64,000 nt of DNA from Candidatus Skiveiella danica (GCA_016721925.1 JADKHE010000003.1:248001-312000); one strand, 5' to 3'. Shown: positions 32,602 through 40,918, counted from the stretch's first letter. Program-made: numbers and translations. Notes: generated from the letters alone by a model not told the origin.

Positions 32602-34509
32602 TCAGACTTTAGACGCAATGTCTGATGCGATCAGTTGCATGAACGCATCGATCGACATGACACCGAGGTCTTTGTTCCCCCGGGCGCGAACGGCCACAGC
32701 CCCAGCTGCTTTTTCCTTGTCGCCAATAACAAGGATGTACGGCAGCTTTTGCAACGAATGCTCACGTATTTTATACGTAATTTTCTCGTTTCGCAGATCG
32801 ATATCCGCTCTAAGCCCTTGATTTCTCAGCATTTTGACTATTTCGCGACAGTAGTCGGATTGCGCATCGGTGATATTCAGAACAGACACCTGCACGGGCG
32901 CAAGCCATGCAGGCAACGCACCGGAATGCTGCTCAATCAGAATACCGATGAAGCGCTCCAAACTGCCAACAATGGCCCGATGCAGCATGATGGGACGGTG
33001 CCGAGCGCCATCTTCACCCACGAATTCGGCGTCGAGTCGTTCGGGCATGTTCGGGTCGACCTGCATCGTGCCACACTGCCACTGGCGGCCAAGGGCGTCT
33101 TTCAGGGTGTATTCAATCTTCGGTCCGTAGAACGCACCCTCGCCTGGCGACAGTTCGAATTCGCAGCCCGATGCCTTCAGACCGGCAGCCAGTGCCTGTT
33201 CGGCTTTGTCCCAGCTTTCTTCGGTTCCGATGCGCTTGTCCGGGCGCGTTGCCAACTTGTAAATGATCTCGGTAAATCCAAAGTCCCGGTACACCTTTTG
33301 CAACAGCGTGGTGAATGTGACACATTCCGCCTGGATCTGGTCTTCGGTGCAAAAGATGTGGCCATCGTCCTGGGTGAAAGCGCGCACTCGCATGATGCCG
33401 TGCAGTCCACCAGATGGCTCGTTGCGATGGCAGTTGCCAAACTCGCCAAAACGCAAAGGCAGGTCGCGGTAACTCTTGATACCCTGCTTGTATATCAGAA
33501 TGTGCCCCGGACAGTTCATCGGCTTGAGCGCATAGTCACGCTTCTCCGACTCGGTCGTGAACATGTTTTCGCGGTATTTGTCCCAGTGGCCGGTCTTTTC
33601 CCAAAGTGAAGCATCGAGAATTTGGGGGCCCTTGACCTCCTGGTAGCCGTTTTCTCGGTAGACCCGGCGCATGTATTGCTCAACCTCCTGCCAGACCGTC
33701 CAGCCCTTGGGGTGCCAGAAAACGGTGCCGGGCGAGTGGTCGTCAATATGGAACAGATCCAATTCCCGGCCCAACTTGCGGTGATCGCGCTTTTCCGCTT
33801 CTTCCAGCATGGTCAGGTACTGCTGCAACTCTTCCTTCGTGGCCCAGGCAGTGCCGTAAATCCGCTGCAGCATTTCGTTCCTGTGGTCCCCGCGCCAATA
33901 GGCGCCCGCCACCTTCATCAGCTTGAAGTGCCTCAGCTTGCCAGTGCTGGGCACGTGCGGCCCACGGCACAGGTCCTCGAATTTGCCTTCGCGGTAGAGT
34001 GAAACATCCTGGTCGGCGGGGATGCTCTCGATGATCTCGGCCTTGTAGTGCTCGCCCAGCATTTTGAAATGCGCCACGGCTTCGTCACGCGGAAGTACCC
34101 GCCGGGTGACGGGCTCATCCAATACAGCCAGCGCTGCCATCTTCTTTTCAATGGAGACCAGATCTTCCGGTGTAAAGGGCCGTTTGTATGAGAAGTCATA
34201 AAAGAAGCCGTTTTCAATCACCGGTCCAATGGTCACCTGAGCCTCCGGGAACAGTTCCTTCACGGCATAAGCCAACAGGTGTGCCGTCGAATGGCGAATG
34301 ACTTCCAGCCCCTCGGAGTCCTTGGCGGTAATGATGGACAGCGCACTGTTGTCCTCCAACCGAAAACTGGTATCAACCACCTTGCCATTGACCCGCCCGG
34401 CCAATGCGGCTTTGGCCAGGCCGGCACCAATGGAGCCGGCAACTTCAGCCACCGTCACAGGGCCAGGAAATTCACGTTGAGAGCCATCCGGAAGCGAAAC
34501 TTGAATCAT
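32602..34509 (-). CDS. thrS: Threonine-tRNA ligase
   Basis: A 635-residue class II synthetase. In order: TGS domain (1-62, MIQVSLPDGSQREFPGP), editing domain with the HSTAHLLAYAV zinc-like His motif and the CRGPHVPSTGKLRHFKL block, catalytic core with motif 2 (FGNCHRNEPSGGLHGIMRVR) and motif 3, and the anticodon domain ending in QLIASDIASKV. Length equals the family standard. ATG 34509 has no strong Shine-Dalgarno. Upstream lies a threonine-codon leader and an intrinsic terminator (34545-34657), so transcription is probably controlled by attenuation. Confidence 0.97.
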   Translation of the reverse strand: MIQVSLPDGSQREFPGPVTVAEVAGSIGAGLAKAALAGRVNGKVVDTSFRLEDNSALSIITAKDSEGLEVIRHSTAHLLAYAVKELFPEAQVTIGPVIENGFFYDFSYKRPFTPEDLVSIEKKMAALAVLDEPVTRRVLPRDEAVAHFKMLGEHYKAEIIESIPADQDVSLYREGKFEDLCRGPHVPSTGKLRHFKLMKVAGAYWRGDHRNEMLQRIYGTAWATKEELQQYLTMLEEAEKRDHRKLGRELDLFHIDDHSPGTVFWHPKGWTVWQEVEQYMRRVYRENGYQEVKGPQILDASLWEKTGHWDKYRENMFTTESEKRDYALKPMNCPGHILIYKQGIKSYRDLPLRFGEFGNCHRNEPSGGLHGIMRVRAFTQDDGHIFCTEDQIQAECVTFTTLLQKVYRDFGFTEIIYKLATRPDKRIGTEESWDKAEQALAAGLKASGCEFELSPGEGAFYGPKIEYTLKDALGRQWQCGTMQVDPNMPERLDAEFVGEDGARHRPIMLHRAIVGSLERFIGILIEQHSGALPAWLAPVQVSVLNITDAQSDYCREIVKMLRNQGLRADIDLRNEKITYKIREHSLQKLPYILVIGDKEKAAGAVAVRARGNKDLGVMSIDAFMQLIASDIASKV

Positions 34510-34544
34510 GGTTTGCAATAAAAAGAAGGAAATCGAGAAAAGAA

Positions 34545-34568
34545 AAAGCGCGGACATGCCCGCGCTTT
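34545..34568 (-). terminator. Leader terminator (segments 3:4) upstream of thrS
   Basis: On the minus strand AAAGCGCGG pairs perfectly with CCGCGCTTT over 9 bp (loop GCATGT) and is followed by TTCTTTTCTC. It lies 36 bases before the thrS ATG and on the thrS strand, so it would stop transcription before the gene unless prevented. Confidence 0.88.
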
Positions 34569-34615
34569 CATGAAATCTGGTAGCTGCCTGCGCCCAAGGC
34601 GCGCGGACTACGGCC

Positions 34616-34657
34616 TTATTCGCTTGTGAATGATGCCGATGTAGTTCGCGGTGCCAT
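34616..34657 (-). CDS. Threonine-containing leader peptide of thrS
   Basis: A 13-codon frame reads MAPRTTSASFTSE and stops with TAA. Three of 13 codons are Thr (ACT ACA adjacent at positions 5-6, ACA at 11), far above chance for so short a frame. GAAAGG stands ten bases before the ATG. The product itself is probably not functional; translation would sense charged tRNA-Thr for the attenuator. The stop is five bases before pairing segment 2. Confidence 0.72.
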   Translation of the reverse strand: MAPRTTSASFTSE

Positions 34658-34731
34658 AACCAGATTGCCTTTCTCGCTCTTGTCAGAGGATGTTCCTCGA
34701 TTTTAACCGCAGATTCGCTCCGCCGCTGATG

Positions 34732-34770
34732 CAGAAGAAGGGCCGGCTCCCTCGCGGAAGCACGGCCCCT
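34732..34770 (-). terminator. Terminator of aceA
   Basis: On the minus strand GGGGCCG...CGGCCC closes an inner stem GCTTCC/GGGAGC with loop GCGA, followed by TTCTTCT. It lies 19 bases after the aceA stop and separates aceA from the thrS leader. Confidence 0.8.
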
Positions 34771-34788
34771 GCAGCGCAAGGGCTGCGT

Positions 34789-36117
34789 TCAGTGGAACTG
34801 CTCTTCTTCGGTTGATCCCGACAGGGCCTTCACCGAGGAAGAACCGCCCTGGATCACGGTCGTCACGTCGTCGAAGTAGCCCGCGCCCACTTCCTGCTGG
34901 TGCGAAACGAAGGTGTAACCCCTGTCCCGAGCTGCGAACTCGGGCTCCTGCACCATTTCGGTGTAGTGCTTCATGCCTTCGCCCCGGGCATAGGCGTGGG
35001 CGAACTGGAAGGTATTGAACCAGTTGATGTGGATGCCGGCCAGCGTGATGAACTGATACTTGTAGCCCAGCGCAGACAGGTCTTCCTGGAAGGACGCGAT
35101 CTGCTTGTCGTTGAGGTTCTTCTTCCAGTTGAAGGATGGCGAGCAGTTGTACGAAAGGAGTTTGCCGGGGCAGGCCGCGTGCACGGCTTGCGCGAATTCA
35201 CGGGCAAAGCCGATATCGGGCACACCGGTTTCGCACCACACCAGATCGGCGTACGGCGCGTAGGCCACGCCGCGGCTGATGGACTGCTCAAGGCCGTTCT
35301 TGACACGGTAGAAGCCCTCTTGCGTGCGCTCGCCGGTCAGGAAAGGCTTGTCGTTGGCGTCGTGATCGCTTGTGATCAGGTTGGCGGCTTCGGCGTCGGT
35401 GCGGGCCAGCACGATGGTCGAAACGCCCATCACGTCGGCGGCAAAGCGCGCGGCAATCAGTTTCTCGCAGGCCTCTTGCGTGGGAACCAGCACCTTGCCA
35501 CCCATGTGACCGCACTTCTTCACAGCGGCCAACTGGTCCTCGAAGTGCACGCCGGCAGCTCCAGCCGCAATCATGTTCTTCATCAGTTCGAAAGCGTTCA
35601 GAACGCCACCAAAGCCGGCCTCGGCGTCAGCCACGATCGGCAGAAAGTAATCAATGAATTCGGGCGAACCGGGCTCGATGCCGCGGCTCCACTGAATTTC
35701 ATCGGCGCGCTTGAACGTATTGTTGATACGGCGGACCATCGTCGGCACCGAGTCGTAGGCATAGAGGGACTGGTCGGGATACATCGTTTCGCTGGTGTTG
35801 CCGTCGGCTGCGACCTGCCATCCCGACAGATACACCGCTTCAAGGCCAGCCTTGGCCTGCTGCATGGCCTGGCCTGCAGTAATGGCACCGAACGCATTGA
35901 CATAGCCCTTCTTGGCACCGCCGTTGACCTTGGCCCAGAGCTTCTCTGCACCACTCTTGGCCAGCGTGTACTCGGGCTGCATGCTGCCGCGCAGTCGAAC
36001 CACATCGGCGGCGCTGTAGCCGCGCTTCACGCCCTTCCAGCGCGGGTTGGTCGCCCAATCCTTTTCCAAGGCGGCGATCTGTTCGGCGCGGGTGGGTTGC
36101 GCGGATTTGTTGGACAT
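34789..36117 (-). CDS. aceA: Isocitrate lyase
   Basis: A 442-residue enzyme that splits isocitrate to glyoxylate and succinate in the glyoxylate shunt. The catalytic block KKCGHMGGK with Cys202 is intact, as are VYLSGWQVAADGN and YNCSPSFNWKKNL. ATG 36117 (MSNKSAQPTRAEQI) follows GGAGG at a good distance. It is monocistronic with its own terminator. A paired inverted repeat about 80 bases upstream (36196-36237) is the likely operator for carbon-source control. Confidence 0.97.
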   Translation of the reverse strand: MSNKSAQPTRAEQIAALEKDWATNPRWKGVKRGYSAADVVRLRGSMQPEYTLAKSGAEKLWAKVNGGAKKGYVNAFGAITAGQAMQQAKAGLEAVYLSGWQVAADGNTSETMYPDQSLYAYDSVPTMVRRINNTFKRADEIQWSRGIEPGSPEFIDYFLPIVADAEAGFGGVLNAFELMKNMIAAGAAGVHFEDQLAAVKKCGHMGGKVLVPTQEACEKLIAARFAADVMGVSTIVLARTDAEAANLITSDHDANDKPFLTGERTQEGFYRVKNGLEQSISRGVAYAPYADLVWCETGVPDIGFAREFAQAVHAACPGKLLSYNCSPSFNWKKNLNDKQIASFQEDLSALGYKYQFITLAGIHINWFNTFQFAHAYARGEGMKHYTEMVQEPEFAARDRGYTFVSHQQEVGAGYFDDVTTVIQGGSSSVKALSGSTEEEQFH

Positions 36118-36195
36118 GGAAACCTCCAAAGTTGAGTTGAAAACAAGATGGACGCGTCAGCAATGCAAGACGGGTGCCGATAGCAGTACTTTAAC

Positions 36196-36237
36196 TCTTC
36201 TATAAGACTTCTGCGCGCTCTTATGTCTTATAGAAGA
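36196..36237. promoter_or_regulatory. Paired operator-like inverted repeat upstream of aceA
   Basis: TCTTCTATAAGAC (36196-36208) and GTCTTATAGAAGA (36225-36237) are perfect 13-bp inverted repeats separated by 16 bases. Each arm is itself a near-palindrome of the form TCTTnTAnAAGA, so it may be two dimer sites 29 bases apart. The whole upstream stretch to 36388 is AT-rich, with a further ATATGA...TCATAT pair and a GTCTTAT half-site at 36386. A third such palindrome lies before argD. Confidence 0.65.
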
Positions 36238-36388
36238 CTCAATCTATTCCTTTGAAAATCAATAAGTTACCTCATTCATTTCTCAATATGAAAACAGCTT
36301 TCTCATATCAAGAAATTTTTCCGCACCGCAGCATCCGTCATTTTCAAAACGCAACATCACATTCCACAACATGACAATCTTCTTTGTC

Positions 36389-36796
36389 TTATTTCAGCCT
36401 GCGCTCTCGCGCCCAGTCACCGCCTGGAAGGATGGCGCGCCCGACCACGTACTTGGGATTGATTTCGTACACGATGCACGCAAACGTGCGCCCCTGCACC
36501 GCCACGGGGACGATTCGCTTGAAATATTCGTCCCGCTGCTGGGGATAGAGCTCCTCAATTTCATCGAGCTGCACTTCCAGTTCCGGCGCAATGGCATACA
36601 CCTCCCCCTGAACAAGACCCTCCCCGTCCAGCCGAATACCGGGATAGGCGCCAAGGTCGTACAGCGTGCCTGCAATGACGGCTGAGCCCACGAAGACCGG
36701 TTCGGGTTTCAGCCGTGTGATGTCGTTGTCGTCGCCACAGCGCAAGGTGCCGTAGACGAACACGTGGCGCTGGGTCGTTGAAGGCGCTTCGGGCAT
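36389..36796 (-). CDS. Gamma-glutamylcyclotransferase-like (AIG2/GGCT fold) protein
   Basis: A 135-residue protein with the GGCT signature VFVYGTLRCGDDN at the N-terminus and LYDLGAYPGIRLDGEG next, then the acidic QLDEIEELYP segment where the family catalytic Glu lies. Enzymes of this fold release 5-oxoproline from gamma-glutamyl compounds, but many small bacterial members are uncharacterised. ATG 36796 is chosen because the fold starts soon after. It is divergent from the permease gene at 36830 and its stop lies at the border of the AT-rich aceA upstream region. Confidence 0.8.
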   Translation of the reverse strand: MPEAPSTTQRHVFVYGTLRCGDDNDITRLKPEPVFVGSAVIAGTLYDLGAYPGIRLDGEGLVQGEVYAIAPELEVQLDEIEELYPQQRDEYFKRIVPVAVQGRTFACIVYEINPKYVVGRAILPGGDWARERRLK

Positions 36797-36829
36797 GATG
36801 GAATCCTTTTCAAGAGTCACACCAGTCTA

Positions 36830-37765
36830 GTGAAACCGGATCAGCCCCGCCGACTCGTTGCCTACGCCTGCCTCGCCCTGAGCATGTCGCTTGTCGGCAG
36901 TTATGTCGCATTTTCCAAACCACTCGCAGCGGTGATTCCGGTCTTCCTGCTAGCCTGGATGCGATTCGGCATTGGGGCCATGGCCATGGTGCGATGGCTG
37001 AAGAAGCCCCCGAGCGAACCCGCGCTCACGCCTCAAACGAAACGCCTCCTATTTCTGGAGTCCCTGTTCGGCAATTTCCTGTTCACCCTCTGCATGATGT
37101 ACGGCGTCAGCCTGACAAGCGCCGTTTATGCCGGAGTCATCATGGCATCGATCCCGGCCGTGGTCGCGCTGATGAGTTGGTCTTTTCTGGGCGAGCGGAT
37201 TGGATGGCGAATCTGGGTTTCCATCGGCATGGGTGGATGCGGTATCGCCCTGCTGGCGCTGTCGGGCACAACGGTCCACAACGGGATGGTTGCATCAAGC
37301 GCACCGCGCCTCACCGATTTCCAAACCGCACTGGGCGTTCTCCTGTTGTTTGGCGCCGTCCTGTGCGAAGCGGCGTACTCCGTCATTGGCAAGCGCCTGA
37401 CCCAGGCCATGGGGCCGAAACGCATCACCTCACTGATCAACCTGTGGGGATTCGCCCTGTCCACGCCGATGGGGGTTTATGTCGCCCTTCAATTTGACTT
37501 CGGCTCCGTGCCGGCGCCCATGTGGCTGCTGCTGGTCTTCTATGCGCTGGCAGCCTGCGTCTGGACCGTCTGGCTGTGGATGACTGGTTTGAAGGTGGTG
37601 CCGGCCGCACAAGGCGGTGTGTTCACCGTTCTGTTGCCCATCAGTGCGGCCCTGGTGGGCGTTCTGGTGCTGGGCGAGTCCCTGGACAAGGTGCAATTCA
37701 TGGCACTTGCGATTGCGCTGGCCGGCGTGTTGCTGGCCACACTGCCCCGCAGGGTTCCCCACTGA
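36830..37765 (+). CDS. DMT/EamA family permease
   Basis: A 311-residue protein with ten membrane helices in two EamA repeats (residues about 8-140 and 165-308). Repeat one shows LALSMSLVGSYVAFSKPLAA and YGVSLTSAVYAGVIMASIPA; repeat two shows FTVLLPISAALVGVLVLGES. The start is GTG at 36830, only 33 bases from the divergent GGCT-like ATG, so promoters overlap. Substrate unknown. Not a close copy of the DMT protein at 23 kb. Confidence 0.85.
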   Translation: MKPDQPRRLVAYACLALSMSLVGSYVAFSKPLAAVIPVFLLAWMRFGIGAMAMVRWLKKPPSEPALTPQTKRLLFLESLFGNFLFTLCMMYGVSLTSAVYAGVIMASIPAVVALMSWSFLGERIGWRIWVSIGMGGCGIALLALSGTTVHNGMVASSAPRLTDFQTALGVLLLFGAVLCEAAYSVIGKRLTQAMGPKRITSLINLWGFALSTPMGVYVALQFDFGSVPAPMWLLLVFYALAACVWTVWLWMTGLKVVPAAQGGVFTVLLPISAALVGVLVLGESLDKVQFMALAIALAGVLLATLPRRVPH

Positions 37766-37781
37766 GGCCACCGTTCCAGGT

Positions 37782-38318
37782 TCAGTTGTGCAGCGCCTGT
37801 GCTGCGACCACGATTCCATCTTCATCGGCGTAGAGCCAGTCACCAGGACGCACCCATGTCCCCTGGATCTGCACCGCAATGTCAGCCTGTCCCTCATCCC
37901 GCTTGGCCGTGCGCATCGGCACCAACGCCAACGCCCTGATGCCCACCTGCGCCTCGCGCAACTCCGTCAGGTCACGAACCGCGCCGTCGACCACGATACC
38001 AGCCCACCCGTTCCTGGCGGCCGCCGCGGCGAGATTGCCACCCACCAGTGCGCGACGCACCGAGCCGGCGCCATCGATCACAAGCACCCGACCGACACAG
38101 CCCTGCGGCGTCTCCAGGAACCCCGGCGAATTGACGGCCTCACGCACCCGCGAGTTGTCTTCCAGGCAACGCAACGTCACGACCGGGCCACAGAACTTCC
38201 CGATCGCACCGTAGTCGTTGAAGACCGGCGAAAGCACGCGGAAGCTGCCGGTCGTGTCGTTCTCAAACGCATCGCACAGATCGCAGGTCGCAAAAACGGG
38301 CCGGGTGGGGGCATTCAT
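37782..38318 (-). CDS. rraA: RraA family protein (RNase E regulator / HMG aldolase-like fold)
   Basis: A 178-residue protein of the RraA fold. FATCDLCDAFENDTTGSFRV, NSRVREAVNSPG, RVLVIDGAGSVRRALVGGNL and the GIVVDGAVRDLTEL block are characteristic. E. coli RraA binds RNase E and lowers its activity; the same fold includes aldolases that need the GGNLAAAAARNGW and RD residues, also present here, so enzymatic activity cannot be excluded. ATG 38318 (MNAPTRPVFATCDL) is chosen by family alignment. Confidence 0.88.
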   Translation of the reverse strand: MNAPTRPVFATCDLCDAFENDTTGSFRVLSPVFNDYGAIGKFCGPVVTLRCLEDNSRVREAVNSPGFLETPQGCVGRVLVIDGAGSVRRALVGGNLAAAAARNGWAGIVVDGAVRDLTELREAQVGIRALALVPMRTAKRDEGQADIAVQIQGTWVRPGDWLYADEDGIVVAAQALHN

Positions 38319-38624
38319 GCTCGGTAACTCCATCAAAGTGTTTGAGATCCAGACTGGCAAGAATACCGAAGTTTCGTGGCACCTTGACCGGCTCAACCAT
38401 TGGCCCCGCCCCTAACTCGCGCCGCTTCGCCGGCAAGCCGGCAAGCCAATGGCCCATCACGTTCAACGCAAAGAGCACACTCATAGGCGAATCCGCAACA
38501 TTTCAGAGAGAAAAAGGGCTTTTTCCCCTTGGATTCACGTACTTTCTCCAGTAGCATCCGCAATGCCAGTTGAGAAGCAGTTTTCACTGGTACTTCACCC
38601 ACTACCAGAAGAGGACAAACCATC
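38319..38624. other. Divergent promoter region between rraA and the SWIB gene
   Basis: 306 bases without a gene. An 8-bp inverted repeat CCATTGGC (38397-38404) / GCCAATGG (38445-38452) flanks a GC-rich stretch with a short direct repeat GCCGGCAAGCCGGCAAG. The right part is AT-richer (AAAAAGGGCTTTTTCC) and should hold the promoter of the abundant SWIB protein. No small gene is supportable. Confidence 0.4.
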
Positions 38625-39059
38625 ATGGCAACTGCGAAGAAAGCCCCTGCGAAGAAGGCCGCTCCGGCCAAGAAAGCCGCTCCCGCCGCCAAGAAAGCCG
38701 CTCCGGCCAAGAAGGCCGCAGCTCCGGCAAAAAAAGTAGCCGCCAAGGCGCCGGCCAAGAAGGCTGCCGCACCGGCCAAGAAAGCTCCTGCCAAGAAGGC
38801 AGCTGCCAAGCGCACACCGAACGCTGCATTCATGAAAGCCATGACGCCGAGCGACGCGTTGGCAGCGATCATCGGCAAAGGCCCGTATCCCCGGACCGAA
38901 GTCACCAAGAAGATCTGGGAATACATCAAGAAGAACAAACTGCAAGACGCGGCGAACAAGCGCATGATCAATGCCGACGCCAAGCTGAAGGAAATCTTCA
39001 AGAAGGCCCAGGCTTCAATGTTCGAAATGACCAAGATGATCAGCGCGCATCTCAAGTGA
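38625..39059 (+). CDS. Histone H1-like SWIB domain protein
   Basis: A 144-residue protein in two parts. Residues 1-63 are a low-complexity Lys/Ala/Pro tail made of repeats of AKKAAPAKKA type, as in histone H1 and bacterial AlgP/HctB proteins, expected to bind DNA. Residues 64-144 form a SWIB/MDM2 domain with TPSDALAAIIGKGPYPRTEV, WEYIKKNKLQD and NKRMINADAKLKEIF. It is probably a nucleoid-associated protein; bacterial SWIB proteins are known mainly from Burkholderiales and Chlamydia. AGAGGA precedes the ATG and a strong terminator follows, which fits high monocistronic expression. Confidence 0.88.
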   Translation: MATAKKAPAKKAAPAKKAAPAAKKAAPAKKAAAPAKKVAAKAPAKKAAAPAKKAPAKKAAAKRTPNAAFMKAMTPSDALAAIIGKGPYPRTEVTKKIWEYIKKNKLQDAANKRMINADAKLKEIFKKAQASMFEMTKMISAHLK

Positions 39060-39085
39060 TGCCAGAGGGACCGGCTCGTGCCGGT

Positions 39086-39130
39086 GCCGCCATGAAGAAG
39101 GCCCGTCATTCGGGCCTTTTTCATGGCGGC
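39086..39130 (+). terminator. Terminator of the SWIB gene within a long hairpin
   Basis: The core stem AAGGCCCG/CGGGCCTT (loop TCATT) is followed by TTT. It is enclosed by a further 11-bp perfect stem GCCGCCATGAA/TTCATGGCGGC, giving about 19 almost continuous base pairs. The long stem could also act on the opposite strand, where no sharp T-run exists. Confidence 0.85.
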
Positions 39131-39160
39131 TCTCATGAGAATTAAACGTCCAGAAGCCTT

Positions 39161-39193
39161 ATCCCCAGCGTCCGGTGGTCGTATTCAGCTTTT
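39161..39193 (-). repeat. Dispersed 3'-end repeat, copy 4
   Basis: Minus strand: AAAGC, TGAAT, then ACGACCACCGGACGCTGGG. It lies between the convergent 3' ends of the SWIB gene and the ThDP enzyme, and its last bases overlap the stop region of the latter. Confidence 0.6.
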
Positions 39194-40888
39194 TTTGTTG
39201 ATGCGAGCCGCTTCACTGATCGCTGCCAGGGTCGTGCGGGTCGTAATGACTTCGGGATCCAGTATCACCTCGATCAAGGTGCCCTGTCCGCGTGCCAGCG
39301 CAGCCAGAAGTTCCGGCTCGAACTCCTCGGTGCGCGTGATGCGGACACCCACGTAGCCATAGGCCAGTGCCAAAGCAGCAAAGTCCGGATTGCGCAGCGC
39401 CGAGCCGCTCACGCGCGCCGGGTATTCGCGCTCCTGATGCATGCGGATGGTGCCGTACATACCGTTGTTCAGCAACACGACGATGCTCTTGCCCCCGTGC
39501 TGGACCGCCGTGGCCAGCTCCTGGCCGTTCATCAGGAAATCGCCGTCACCGGTAATCGTGAAGGCGGTACGTCCGGTCAGCAGGTTGGCGGCAATTCCGG
39601 CTGGCACACCGTAGCCCATGGCACCGTTGGTGCAGGCCAACTGTGTCTTGTGTCCTTTGGTCAGCCCTGGATAACGGTAGAACCGGTGCATCCAGCTGGC
39701 AAAGTTGCCAGCGCCGTTGGTCAGGACGGCATCGGCGGGGAGAATCCTTTGCAGCGTCGCCACCATCGCGGCCATGTCAATGTCGCCTGGCAGGTCTTGC
39801 GGCGTCAGATTGGCTTCGTAGTCGCCGTGCGCGGCAGTGGTCCAGTAGGACCAAGTCAGTGTGGGCGGCGCGGCGAGCACTTCCAGGCTACGCGCCGCGG
39901 CGTTCATGGTGGCGCAGATGGCAAGGTCCGCCTGGTAGACACGGTTCAACTCCTCGGCGCTGGAATGGATGTGCACCAGCTTCTGCCGGGGCCGCGGCGG
40001 CTCCAGCAGGGTGTAGCCACTGGTGGTCATCTCGCCCAGGCGCGGGCCAATCGCCACGATCAGATCGCTCGCTTTGATGCGCGCCGCCAGCTTCGGATTG
40101 ATCCCGATGCCCACATCGCCTGCATACAGCGGGTGAAGGTTGTCAAAGGTATCCTGAAATCTGAAGGCATTTCCCACAGGTAGTTGCCAGTTCTCGGCAA
40201 AGCGCTGCAGTGCCTGCGCGGCCTGCGGCGTCCACCCGCCGCCGCCGGCAATGACGAACGGGCGCTCGGACTTCAGCAGCAGTTCCCGCAAAGCCCGTAG
40301 CGATCCTGGGTCACTCCAGGTTTCGACCGGCTCGACCCGCGGCAGCGGCAGCGCCATCGCATCAACTGCCTGCGTCAGCATGTCTTCCGGCAACACCAGC
40401 ACGACCGGGCCGGGTCGCCCGTTCATGGCCGTCGCGAAGGCGCGCGCCACGTACTCGGGGATCCGGCGCGGGTCGTCGATGCGTTCGACCCGCTTGGCCA
40501 TACCCTTGGTGCTGGGACCGAAGAAGCTGCAGAAATCGACCTCCTGAAAGGCCTCCCGATCCCGAGTGTCGCTGGCCACATCGCCGACGAAGAGCACCAT
40601 CGGCGTTGAATCCTGGAACGCGGTGTGCACGCCAATGGAAGCATTCGTGGCCCCAGGGCCCCGCGTCACGAAACAAACACCGGGGCGCCCCGTCAGCTTG
40701 CCCTGCGCCTCGGCCATGAAGGCCGCGCCGCCCTCCTGGCGACAGGTGACAAAACGGATCCGTTCCGCGTGTACATGAAAGCCATCAAGCACGGCCAGAT
40801 AGCTTTCACCCGGCACGCCGAACGCATGGGTAACACCTTGGGCAACGAGAGATTCGACCAGTAAATGGCCGGCCAGTTTTTCTGTCAT
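39185..40888 (-). CDS. Thiamine-diphosphate-dependent enzyme (acetolactate synthase-like)
   Basis: A 567-residue ThDP enzyme with three domains: N-terminal PYR domain with the catalytic Glu in CRQEGGAAFMAEAQ, a central FAD/ADP-type domain (PFVIAGGGGWTPQA), and a C-terminal PP domain with the ThDP motif ITGDGDFLMNGQELA...LLNNGMYG. It resembles the large acetolactate-synthase/benzoylformate decarboxylase group, but no small regulatory subunit gene is adjacent, so biosynthetic IlvB is unlikely. A decarboxylase or carboligase acting on 2-oxo acids is the safest statement. It is followed by no partner gene and read divergently to nothing close. Confidence 0.85.
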   Translation of the reverse strand: MTEKLAGHLLVESLVAQGVTHAFGVPGESYLAVLDGFHVHAERIRFVTCRQEGGAAFMAEAQGKLTGRPGVCFVTRGPGATNASIGVHTAFQDSTPMVLFVGDVASDTRDREAFQEVDFCSFFGPSTKGMAKRVERIDDPRRIPEYVARAFATAMNGRPGPVVLVLPEDMLTQAVDAMALPLPRVEPVETWSDPGSLRALRELLLKSERPFVIAGGGGWTPQAAQALQRFAENWQLPVGNAFRFQDTFDNLHPLYAGDVGIGINPKLAARIKASDLIVAIGPRLGEMTTSGYTLLEPPRPRQKLVHIHSSAEELNRVYQADLAICATMNAAARSLEVLAAPPTLTWSYWTTAAHGDYEANLTPQDLPGDIDMAAMVATLQRILPADAVLTNGAGNFASWMHRFYRYPGLTKGHKTQLACTNGAMGYGVPAGIAANLLTGRTAFTITGDGDFLMNGQELATAVQHGGKSIVVLLNNGMYGTIRMHQEREYPARVSGSALRNPDFAALALAYGYVGVRITRTEEFEPELLAALARGQGTLIEVILDPEVITTRTTLAAISEAARINKKS

Positions 40889-40918
40889 GCGCCCATTGTG
40901 CCGCCGTGCCGGTGGATG

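Larger units (their letters stand above)
34545..34660 (-). promoter_or_regulatory. Putative threonine attenuator of the thrS operon
   Basis: Four segments can pair in alternative ways. Segment 1, CGCGAACTAC (34641-34650), covers the paired Thr codons of the leader frame. Segment 2, GTAGTCCGCG (34602-34611), pairs with segment 1 at 9 of 10 positions. GTCCGCGC of segment 2 also pairs with GCGCGGGC of segment 3 (34558-34565) over 8 bp with one G-U. Segment 3 pairs with segment 4 to form the terminator. A ribosome stalled at the Thr codons would mask 1 and free 2:3; one reaching the stop codon at 34616 would mask 2 and allow 3:4. Confidence 0.8.
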
